From NCBI GenBank assembly GCA_016869915.1, contig VGDA01000209.1, positions 1 to 6,471 of the forward strand: a stretch of DNA of 6,471 nucleotides, read 5' to 3'. This document shows, piece after piece, positions 1 to 6,204 of the stretch. The stretch's first letter is position 1. Each line of letters starts with the position of its first letter. Under the pieces are notes generated by a model. The model was not told the DNA's origin, ran no database searches, and saw only the letters and a list, made by a program, of their open reading frames with translations. Origin of the DNA: Alphaproteobacteria bacterium (GTDB lineage Bacteria; Pseudomonadota; Alphaproteobacteria; CACIAM-22H2). The position numbers and the translations under genes are program-made.

Positions 1-1
1 T

Positions 2-166
2 GGCCGCGCCGTGCTGCCGCGCGCGCTGCTGGACTACGCCGCGCTCGACGGCACGGCGCTGTTCGCCGGGCGCGGCTCCTATTTCGAGATCTGGGAGCCG
101 GGGGCCTTCGAGGCGCACCAGCAGCAACTGCGCGCGCGCCTCGCCCCGTCGGGAGCCGCGCAATGA
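2..166 (+). CDS. mraZ: MraZ, C-terminal end (5' part outside window)
   Basis: The last 54 residues of MraZ, a DNA-binding regulator of the dcw operon built from two SpoVT/AbrB-like half-repeats that assembles into a ring. What is visible is the second half-repeat: it opens with GRAVLPRALLDYAAL, the GR..LP core of the family's DxxGR motif, whose Asp lies before the window. It continues with a strand-rich part (ALFAGRGSYFEIW) and ends in a helix with a short Ala/Gln tail. The family is usually about 150 residues, so roughly two thirds is missing. The stop overlaps the rsmH start (ATGA at 163-166), the normal gene order. In E. coli MraZ represses its own operon through upstream repeats; those would lie outside this window, so autoregulation here is inference. 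Identification rests on the tail sequence and position together. Confidence 0.9.
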   Translation, partial: GRAVLPRALLDYAALDGTALFAGRGSYFEIWEPGAFEAHQQQLRARLAPSGAAQ

Positions 167-1116
167 GCGCCGCGCATGTACCCGTCCTCCTCGCCGAGGT
201 GGTGGCCGCCCTCGCGCCGCGCGACGGCGCGATCCTCGTCGACGGCACGTTCGGGCGCGGCGGCTACGCCGAGGCGCTGCTCTCGGCCGCCGACACGCGC
301 GTCTACGCGATCGACCGCGACCCCGACGCCATCGCCCATGGCGAGGCGATGGCGGCGCGGCATGGGGGCCGCCTCGTGATGGTCCACGGCCGCTTCGGCG
401 AGATGGACCGCCTGCTCGCCGAGCGCGGCGCGGCGCCCGTCGACGGCGTGGCGCTCGACGTCGGCGTGTCGTCCCCGCAGATCGACGACGCGTCGCGCGG
501 ATTCAGCTTCAGGGCGGATGGGCCGCTCGACATGCGCATGGAGAAGTCAGGTGCCTCAGCCGCCGACCTCGTCAACCACGCCTCCGAGCAGGAGCTCGCG
601 CAGGCGATTGCGACACTGGGCGAAGAGCGGCATGCGCGCCGCGTTGCACGGGCCATCGTCGAGGCGCGCAGAGCGGGTCCCCTCGCGCGGACTCTGGAAC
701 TCGCGGAGATCGTCCGTCGCGTGGTCCCGCGAGCGAAGGACGGTATCGATCCGGCCACCCGCACCTTCCAGGCCCTTCGGCTTCGCGTGAACGACGAGCT
801 GGGCGAGCTCGGGCGCGGGCTCGCCGCGGCGGAATCGATCCTCAGGCCCGGCGGCCGCATCGCCGTGGTCAGCTTTCACTCGCTTGAGGATCGCGTCGTC
901 AAGCGCTTCCTGCGCGAGCGCAGCGGCGGCGAAGGCGTCTCGCGCCACGCCCCCGAGGCGGCGCGCCGCCCCCCCAGCTTCGCGATCGACGCGCGGCGCC
1001 CGATCGAGGCGTCCGCCGCCGAGGTCGCGCGCAACCCGCGCGCGCGCTCGGCGAGGCTGCGCGTGGCGCGGCGCACCGACGCGCCGGCCTGGGGCCACGC
1101 GGAGGCGCGGCCATGA
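163..1116 (+). CDS. rsmH: 16S rRNA (cytosine(1402)-N(4))-methyltransferase RsmH (MraW)
   Basis: S-adenosylmethionine-dependent enzyme that methylates N4 of C1402 in the decoding centre of 16S rRNA, in the cytoplasm. Its 317 residues match the usual 310-320 (E. coli 313). The N-terminus has the family signature HVPVLLAEVV (5-14), then the SAM-binding loop VDGTFGRGGY (26-35) and YAIDRDPDAI (48-57). LDVGVSSPQID (98-108) and RGFSFRADGPLDMRM (112-126) follow, then the inserted helical region, FQALRLRVNDELGEL (202-216), and VVSFHSLEDRVVKRFL (235-250). The basic C-terminus NPRARSARLRVARR is also typical. The ATG at 163 overlaps the mraZ stop and is preceded by GGGAG at 151-155, 7 bases away, so the start is well supported. 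The stop overlaps ftsL by ATGA. Codons 127-246 use clearly more A/T-ending codons than the rest of the gene (see findings), but the frame and motifs are intact. Confidence 0.97.
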   Translation: MSAAHVPVLLAEVVAALAPRDGAILVDGTFGRGGYAEALLSAADTRVYAIDRDPDAIAHGEAMAARHGGRLVMVHGRFGEMDRLLAERGAAPVDGVALDVGVSSPQIDDASRGFSFRADGPLDMRMEKSGASAADLVNHASEQELAQAIATLGEERHARRVARAIVEARRAGPLARTLELAEIVRRVVPRAKDGIDPATRTFQALRLRVNDELGELGRGLAAAESILRPGGRIAVVSFHSLEDRVVKRFLRERSGGEGVSRHAPEAARRPPSFAIDARRPIEASAAEVARNPRARSARLRVARRTDAPAWGHAEARP

Positions 1117-1583
1117 TCCGCCCCTCCGTCTTCGCGTGGGTGGCGCTCGCCGGCGCCGTCGGCATCAGCCTCTTCCAGCTCAAGCAGTCCGTGCAGACGA
1201 TGGACGAGGACCTGCTGCGCCTCAACCGGCAGATCGCCGCCGAGCACCAGACCATCCACCTGCTCCGCGCGCAGTGGAGCCGCAGCAACCAGCCCCAGCA
1301 CCTCGAGAGCCTCTCGCGCATCGCGCTCGACATCGAGCCGATGAAGCCGGGCCAGATGGCGCGCCTCGGCGACATACCGTTCCGCCCCGCCGCGCCGGCC
1401 AGGGCGCAGGACGCGCAGCCCGCGCCACGTGGCATCCCCGCCGCCGGCGCGCCGCCGCCGCCCCCGCCAGCGCCTCCGGCCCCGCAGCCGCGCGCGCGCG
1501 TCCAGGCCGGTACGCATGCAGGCGCACCGGCCATCGCGTCGGTCGCCGAGGCCGGCCCCGGCATCGCCAGGGGAGGCCGCTGA
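1113..1583 (+). CDS. ftsL: Cell division protein FtsL
   Basis: Small bitopic inner-membrane protein of the divisome; in the family it pairs with FtsB and FtsQ and helps activate FtsWI septal synthesis. The 156 residues show a four-residue cytoplasmic N-terminus, one transmembrane helix at about 6-23, and a charged, heptad-like region at about 24-58 that should form the periplasmic coiled coil. LRAQWSRSNQPQHLESLSRIAL (51-72) is the alphaproteobacterial FtsL signature that follows the coil. IEPMKPGQMARLGDIPF (74-90) ends the conserved core. Residues 91-156 are a Pro/Ala/Arg-rich, probably disordered tail with six prolines in a row at 114-119, making the protein longer than E. coli FtsL (121). 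The start overlaps the rsmH stop and follows GGAGG at 1101-1105, 7 bases away. The stop overlaps ftsI (TGATG). FtsL diverges fast, so the call rests on topology, the signature and the place between rsmH and ftsI. Confidence 0.92.
   Translation: MIRPSVFAWVALAGAVGISLFQLKQSVQTMDEDLLRLNRQIAAEHQTIHLLRAQWSRSNQPQHLESLSRIALDIEPMKPGQMARLGDIPFRPAAPARAQDAQPAPRGIPAAGAPPPPPPAPPAPQPRARVQAGTHAGAPAIASVAEAGPGIARGGR
1569..1576 (+). promoter_or_regulatory. Ribosome-binding site of ftsI
   Basis: AGGGGAGG lies 6 bases before the ATG at 1583, within the last codons of ftsL. It decides the ftsI start, because that reading frame remains open for some 700 bases upstream. Together with the TGATG overlap it indicates reinitiation or coupled translation from ftsL. 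Confidence 0.75.
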
Positions 1584-3283
1584 TGGCGAGCCGCGTCGGC
1601 GAGATCCTGGCCCGCGTGCCCGCGCGCCTCACGATCGACGGCACCGCCAAGGAGGCGCTGGAGACGGCGCGCACCCGGCTGATCGTCGCCGGCTCTCTCT
1701 TCGCCCTCGCCTTCAGCGTGATCGCGGCGCGCCTGGTGGATGTCACCGTGCTGCGCGAGCCGCGCGAGCAGCGCCCGCTGCGCATCGCGGACACGCGGCC
1801 GCAAGGCATGGACCGCGCGGACATCGTCGACCGGAACGGCGTCCTGCTAGCGACCTCGCTCGTGAACCAGTCGCTGTCGGCGAACCCCCGCCTGGTCCTC
1901 GATCCCGCGGAGGCGGCCGCGAAGCTCGCGCGCACGCTAAACGGCATCAACGAACGCGACCTCGCCCAGCGCCTCTCCTCCGATCGCAGCTTCGTATGGG
2001 TCCAGCGCAACCTCACGCCGCGCCAGCAGGAGGCCGTGATCCGCATCGGCATCCCCGGGCTGCAGTTCCAGCGCGAGGAGCGCCGCGTCTACCCGCACGG
2101 CGAGATCTCCGGCCACGTCGTCGGCTTCACCGACATCGACAAGAACGGCCTCATGGGCGCGGAGCAGGCCTTCGACGAGCGGCTCAAGAACCGCGGCGAG
2201 CCGCTGCAGCTCTCGATCGACATCCGCACGCAGCACATCCTGCGCGAGGAGGTGTCGGCGGCGATGCGCGAGTTCAACGCCATCGGCGGCGCGGCGCTGC
2301 TGATGGACGTGGAGACCGGCGAGGTCCACGCGATGGTCTCGCTGCCGGACTTCGACTCCAACAACCGCGGCAGCGACGGCCAGGACAACAGGTTCAACCG
2401 GATCGCGCTCGGAACCTACGAGCCCGGCTCGGCCTTCAAGACGTTCACCGCCGCGATGGCGCTCGACTACGGCACGGCGAACCTCGGCACGCCGCTCGAC
2501 GCCACTCGCCCGATCAAGTCGGGCCGCTTCACCATCAGCGACTACAAGCCCCAGCACCGCGTGATGAACCTCACGGAGGTCTTCATGCATTCCTCGAACA
2601 TCGGCTCGGTGCGCCTGGCCGAGGTCGTCGGCCGCGACAGGCAGCGCGAGTTCCTGTCCCGCGTCGGCCTGTTGCGCGCGCCATCCTTCGAGTTGCCCGA
2701 GAACGCGGCGCCGATCGTCCCCAATCCCTGGCGCGAGACCAGCATGATGACCGTGTCCTTCGGCCACGGCGTCTCGCTGAGCCCGCTCGCGCTGAGCGCC
2801 TCGACGGCCGCGATGGTCAATGGCGGCATCTACCGCGCGCCCACGATCCTGCGCCGGCAGCCCGGCGAGGCGGTGCCGGGCGAGCGCGTGGTCTCGCAGC
2901 GCACCTCCGAGCAGGTCCGGCGCCTGATGCGCCTCGTCGTCGAGAAGGGCACGGCCAAGAGCGCGAACGTGCCCGGCTACCTCGTGGGCGGGAAGACCGG
3001 GACGGCGGAGAAGGTCGTCGCCGGCGGCTACCGCAAGGACGCGCGGATCTCGTCCTTCGTCGGCGCCTTCCCCATGAATTCGCCGAAATTCCTCGTCTAC
3101 ATGATGCTCGACGAGCCCAAGGGCAACAAGTCGACCTACGGCTACGCCACCGCGGGATGGGTCGTCGCGCCGACCATCCAGCGCATCGTGCAGCGCGTGG
3201 CGGTGCTCTACGGGATGCCGCCCCTGGACGAGGCGGCGCCCGAGGTGCGGGACAAGATGACCATCAACGTTGCGGTGCGCTGA
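1583..3283 (+). CDS. ftsI: Septal peptidoglycan D,D-transpeptidase FtsI (PBP3, class B PBP)
   Basis: Class B penicillin-binding protein that crosslinks septal peptidoglycan in the periplasm together with FtsW; a beta-lactam target. The 566 residues (E. coli 588) have a cytoplasmic tail of about 32 residues and one transmembrane anchor at about 33-51. The PBP-dimerisation (pedestal) domain follows, with RADIVDRNGVLLA (78-90) and VYPHGEISGHVVGFTD (169-184). The transpeptidase domain runs from about 210 to 545. Its three active-site motifs are all present: SxxK as Ser283-Ala-Phe-Lys286, SxN as Ser337-Ser-Asn339, and KTG at 471-473 followed by TAEK. The frame stays open upstream to about 884, inside rsmH and ftsL. 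The true start is fixed by the ATG at 1583 overlapping the ftsL stop (TGATG), a strong AGGGGAGG 6 bases before it, and the fact that only sequence after this ATG resembles FtsI. Nothing suggests inactivity. Confidence 0.97.
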   Translation: MASRVGEILARVPARLTIDGTAKEALETARTRLIVAGSLFALAFSVIAARLVDVTVLREPREQRPLRIADTRPQGMDRADIVDRNGVLLATSLVNQSLSANPRLVLDPAEAAAKLARTLNGINERDLAQRLSSDRSFVWVQRNLTPRQQEAVIRIGIPGLQFQREERRVYPHGEISGHVVGFTDIDKNGLMGAEQAFDERLKNRGEPLQLSIDIRTQHILREEVSAAMREFNAIGGAALLMDVETGEVHAMVSLPDFDSNNRGSDGQDNRFNRIALGTYEPGSAFKTFTAAMALDYGTANLGTPLDATRPIKSGRFTISDYKPQHRVMNLTEVFMHSSNIGSVRLAEVVGRDRQREFLSRVGLLRAPSFELPENAAPIVPNPWRETSMMTVSFGHGVSLSPLALSASTAAMVNGGIYRAPTILRRQPGEAVPGERVVSQRTSEQVRRLMRLVVEKGTAKSANVPGYLVGGKTGTAEKVVAGGYRKDARISSFVGAFPMNSPKFLVYMMLDEPKGNKSTYGYATAGWVVAPTIQRIVQRVAVLYGMPPLDEAAPEVRDKMTINVAVR

Positions 3284-3288
3284 GGCGC

Positions 3289-3294
3289 GAAGAG
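3289..3294 (+). promoter_or_regulatory. Weak ribosome-binding site of murE
   Basis: GAAGAG is 4 bases before the murE ATG. It is a poorer match to the anti-Shine-Dalgarno sequence, and closer to the start, than the GGAG/GGAGG sites before the neighbouring genes. It falls in the 15-base gap after the ftsI stop, one of only two junctions without overlap. MurE may therefore depend partly on ribosomes terminating at ftsI; this is inference. Confidence 0.45.
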
Positions 3295-3298
3295 TGGA

Positions 3299-4783
3299 AT
3301 GGCGGCGATCGACGTGCGCATCTCGGACCTCATCGAACCCGGCGTCTCGCTGGCGCGCGGCGACGCCGGGACCGGGATCGCGTCCGTGACGTCGGATTCC
3401 CGCGCCGTCGGCCCGGGATCGCTCTTCGCCGCGCTGCCCGGCGCGCGCGCCGACGGCACGCGCTTCGTGGCGGATGCCGCGCTGCGCGGCGCCGTCGCGG
3501 TGCTCGGCCCGCGCGGCGTCCCCGCGCCGCCGGGCGTCGCGGTCCTCGAGGCCGACAACCCCCGCCGCGCCCTGGCCCGCCTCGCCGCGCGCTTCCACGG
3601 AGTGCAGCCGGCGACCACCTGCGCGGTGACCGGCACCAGCGGCAAGACCTCGGTCGCGGAGTTCACGCGCCAGGTCTGGACGACTCTCGGCCGCTCGGCC
3701 GCGAGCCTCGGCACGCTCGGCGTCGTCGCGCCGGGGCGCCGCGTGCATGGCGCGCTGACGACGCCAGACCCGGTCTCGCTGCATGCCGAGCTCGCCCTGC
3801 TCGCGCGCGAGGGCGTGACCCATCTCGCGATGGAGGCGTCGAGCCACGGCCTCGACCAGTACAGGCTCGACGGCGTCGAGCTCACCGCCGGGGCCTTCAC
3901 CAACCTCAGCCGCGACCACCTCGACTACCACGCGACGATGGAGGCCTATCTCGAGGCGAAGCTGCGGCTGTTCTCGGAGCTACTGCCCGCCGGCGCCGCG
4001 GCTGTCGCCAACGCCGACGAGCCGGCCTTCGCGCGCATCGCCGACATCGCCGCGCGCCGCGGACTCCGCCTCGTCGGCTTCGGCCGCGCGGGGCACGACA
4101 TCCGGCTCCTCGGCCAGGAGCTCGACGCCGAGGGCCAGCAGCTGGAGCTCGAGCTCTTCGGCGAGCGCCTCGGCCTGCGCCTGCCGCTGGCCGGCGGCTT
4201 CCAGGCCATGAACGCGCTCGCCGCGCTCGGCCTCGCCTGCGGCTCCGGCGCGGAGCCGCGCTGGGCCGCGCAGGCGCTCGCCAGCCTAGCCGGCGTGCCG
4301 GGCCGGCTGCAGCGCGCCGCGACCTCGCGCGACGGCGCGGCCGTCTACGTCGACTACGCGCACAAGCCGGAGGCGCTGCGCACGCTCCTCGCCACGCTGC
4401 GCCCGCATGCGCGGCGCGAGCTCGTCGTCGTGTTCGGCTGCGGCGGCGAGCGCGATCCCGGCAAGCGCCCGATGATGGGCGAGATCGCCGCGCGCATGGC
4501 CGACCGCGTCTACGTCACCGACGACAACCCGCGCGGCGAGCCGCCGGCGGCGATCCGCCGCCAGGTCCTCGACGCCTGCCCCGGCGGCACCGAGGTGGCC
4601 TCGCGCCGCGAGGCGATCTTCCGCGCGGTCGCGGCGCTGCGCCGCGGCGACGTGCTCGTGGTCGCCGGCAAGGGGCACGAGCGCGGCCAGGTCGAGGGCG
4701 GCGTCACCCATCCCTTCGACGACGTCGAGGTGGCGCGCGCCGCGGTCGCCGCGGCGGGCGGCGACGCGGAGCCGGCGCCATGA
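3299..4783 (+). CDS. murE: UDP-MurNAc-L-Ala-D-Glu:meso-diaminopimelate ligase MurE
   Basis: ATP-dependent cytoplasmic ligase that adds the third residue of the stem peptide. Its 494 residues match the E. coli enzyme (495). The N-terminal UDP-binding domain (about 1-100) has TSDSRAV (31-37). The central ATPase domain has the P-loop VTGTSGKTS (110-118), TTPDP (154-158), EASSHGLDQ (179-187), NLSRDHLDYH (202-211) and Lys221, which aligns with the carbamylated lysine of Mur ligases. The C-terminal domain starts near GRLQR (335-339) and has VDYAHKP (351-357), GCGGERDPGKRPMMG (380-394), DNPRGE (409-414) and GKGHE (457-461). DNPR is the motif that selects meso-DAP over lysine, so a DAP wall is predicted. 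The P-loop has Ser114 where many MurE proteins have Asn. The gene is 15 bases after ftsI with a weak ribosome-binding site, and its stop overlaps murF (ATGA). Confidence 0.97.
   Translation: MAAIDVRISDLIEPGVSLARGDAGTGIASVTSDSRAVGPGSLFAALPGARADGTRFVADAALRGAVAVLGPRGVPAPPGVAVLEADNPRRALARLAARFHGVQPATTCAVTGTSGKTSVAEFTRQVWTTLGRSAASLGTLGVVAPGRRVHGALTTPDPVSLHAELALLAREGVTHLAMEASSHGLDQYRLDGVELTAGAFTNLSRDHLDYHATMEAYLEAKLRLFSELLPAGAAAVANADEPAFARIADIAARRGLRLVGFGRAGHDIRLLGQELDAEGQQLELELFGERLGLRLPLAGGFQAMNALAALGLACGSGAEPRWAAQALASLAGVPGRLQRAATSRDGAAVYVDYAHKPEALRTLLATLRPHARRELVVVFGCGGERDPGKRPMMGEIAARMADRVYVTDDNPRGEPPAAIRRQVLDACPGGTEVASRREAIFRAVAALRRGDVLVVAGKGHERGQVEGGVTHPFDDVEVARAAVAAAGGDAEPAP
4768..4771 (+). 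promoter_or_regulatory. Ribosome-binding site of murF
   Basis: GGAG lies 8 bases before the ATG at 4780, inside the end of murE. It supports this start in a frame that is otherwise open for more than 3 kb upstream, and it fits translational coupling through the ATGA overlap. Confidence 0.6.
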
Positions 4784-6192
4784 CCGACTGGCTGTGGACC
4801 AGCGCCGAGGCGGAAGCAGCCACGGGCGGCGCGGGAAACCGCGCATGGCGCGCCTCCGGCCTGTCGATCGACAGCCGATGCGTCGCGCCTGGCGACCTCT
4901 TCGTCGCGCTGCGCGGAGAGTCGCATGACGGCCACGACCACGTCGCCGCCGCGATCGCCGCGGGCGCGTCCTCGGCGATCGTCTCGCGGCTGCCCGCGGG
5001 CCTGCCCCGGGACGCAGCGCTGCTGCGCGTGCCGGACACGTTCGAGGCCCTCGTGCGCCTCGCCACGGCGGCGCGGGCGCGCGCGAAGGCGGCGCGCTCG
5101 GTCGCCATCACCGGCAGCGCGGGCAAGACCAGCACCAAGGACGCCCTGCGCCACGCGCTCTCCGCGCAGGCGCCGACGCATGGCGCCGCCGCGAGCTTCA
5201 ACAACCACGTGGGCGTGCCCGTCACGCTCGCCCGCCTTCCCCGCGACGCGTCCTACGTGGTCTACGAGGTCGGCATGAACCATGCGGGCGAGATCACGCC
5301 CCTGGTTCGGATGGTCCGCCCGCATGTCGCCGTGGTGACCACCGTCTCGCACGCGCACAGCGGCAACTTCGCCGACGGCATCGACGGCGTCGCGAGGGCC
5401 AAGGCCGAGATCTTCGCCGCCGGGGGTGAGGTCGCGATCGCCAACCGCGACATCCCGCACCATGGCGTCCTCGAGGCCGAGGCGCGGCGGCGGGGCTTCG
5501 CGTCCCTGGTCGGCTTCGGCGAGCATCCGCGGGCGGAGTTCAGGCTCGTCGGCATGCGGCCCGAGGGCGGCGGCATCGCGGTCGACGCGGAGGTCGAGGG
5601 CAGGCGGCTCTCCTATCGCGTCGGCGCGCCAGGGCGGCACTGGGCGATGAACTCGCTGGCCGTGCTCGCCGCCGCGCGCGCGCTCGGCGCCGACATGGAG
5701 GCCGCGGCGGCATCGATGGCGACGGTCGCGGCGCCGAAGGGGCGCGGCCAGCAGCGGCCGCTCGGCCCCGCGGGCCGGCGCTTCCTCCTGCTCGACGAAT
5801 CCTACAACGCCAACCCGGCCTCGATGCGCGCGGCGCTCGACGTCGCCACCGGCCTTGCGCCGGGGCCCGGCGGCCGCAGGATCGCGGTGCTCGGCGACAT
5901 GCTCGAGCTCGGCGCCGAGGCGGGGGCGCTCCATGCCGGCCTCGCCGCGCCGGTCGAGGCGGCCGGGATCGACATCGCCTTCACCTGCGGCGCGCTCATG
6001 CGCCGCCTGCACGAGGCCCTGCCGGCGCGGCTGCGCGGCGCGCACGCGGAGGATTCCGCGGCGCTCGCGGCCATCGTCGCCGCGGAGATCCGGGCCGGCG
6101 ACGTGGTGGTCGTGAAGGGGTCGCTCGGCAGCCGCATGCAGCGCGTGGTCGACGCCCTCGCCGCGCTCGACGCCGACCGCGCGTCGGCCTGA
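4780..6192 (+). CDS. murF: UDP-MurNAc-tripeptide:D-alanyl-D-alanine ligase MurF
   Basis: ATP-dependent cytoplasmic ligase that adds D-Ala-D-Ala to UDP-MurNAc-tripeptide, the last soluble precursor step, taking the MurE product. The 470 residues are slightly longer than E. coli (452). Visible motifs in order are IDSRCVAPGDLFVAL (30-44), the P-loop ITGSAGKTSTK (110-120), SFNNHVGVPVTLARLP (139-154), YEVGMNHAGEI (162-172), AKAEIF (207-212; Lys208 aligns with the carbamylated lysine), HWAMNSLA (287-294), LLDESYNANPASM (337-349), LGDMLELG (371-378) and VVVKGSLGSRM (443-453). The usual HLE motif before AKAEIF is replaced here by HSGNF at 193-197 (see findings). The frame is open far upstream through murE and ftsI, but homology begins only at the ATG at 4780. 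That ATG overlaps the murE stop as ATGA and has GGAG at 4768-4771, 8 bases before it. Confidence 0.97.
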   Translation: MTDWLWTSAEAEAATGGAGNRAWRASGLSIDSRCVAPGDLFVALRGESHDGHDHVAAAIAAGASSAIVSRLPAGLPRDAALLRVPDTFEALVRLATAARARAKAARSVAITGSAGKTSTKDALRHALSAQAPTHGAAASFNNHVGVPVTLARLPRDASYVVYEVGMNHAGEITPLVRMVRPHVAVVTTVSHAHSGNFADGIDGVARAKAEIFAAGGEVAIANRDIPHHGVLEAEARRRGFASLVGFGEHPRAEFRLVGMRPEGGGIAVDAEVEGRRLSYRVGAPGRHWAMNSLAVLAAARALGADMEAAAASMATVAAPKGRGQQRPLGPAGRRFLLLDESYNANPASMRAALDVATGLAPGPGGRRIAVLGDMLELGAEAGALHAGLAAPVEAAGIDIAFTCGALMRRLHEALPARLRGAHAEDSAALAAIVAAEIRAGDVVVVKGSLGSRMQRVVDALAALDADRASA

Positions 6193-6200
6193 AGGAAGGA
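6192..6200 (+). promoter_or_regulatory. Ribosome-binding site of mraY
   Basis: The purine run AAGGAAGGA contains two AAGGA cores, ending 8 and 4 bases before the mraY ATG at 6205. It starts on the last base of the murF stop. It is the least GC-rich spot between genes in the window and gives mraY its own clear initiation site. Confidence 0.7.
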
Positions 6201-6204
6201 CAGG

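Noticed and set aside
884..1582. N-terminal extension of the ftsI frame making a 799-residue protein
   Set aside because: The added 233 residues are out-of-frame translation of rsmH and ftsL and are Arg/Ala-rich. The ATG at 1583 has a strong ribosome-binding site and gives a normal FtsI.
3284..3298. Possible internal promoter or terminator between ftsI and murE
   Set aside because: The gap is only 15 bases, with no hairpin followed by T-run and no room for a promoter. A promoter inside ftsI could not be recognised by eye in this base composition.
1937..3931. Antisense open frame of about 664 codons across ftsI and murE
   Set aside because: The protein is an Arg/Ala/Gly/His/Asp-rich shadow typical of the reverse strand in very GC-rich DNA. 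It has no recognisable motif and lies opposite two intact conserved genes.
1429..4779. Giant fusion upstream of MurF giving a 1587-residue protein
   Set aside because: The first 1117 residues are out-of-frame translation of ftsL, ftsI and murE. MurF homology begins exactly at the ATG at 4780.
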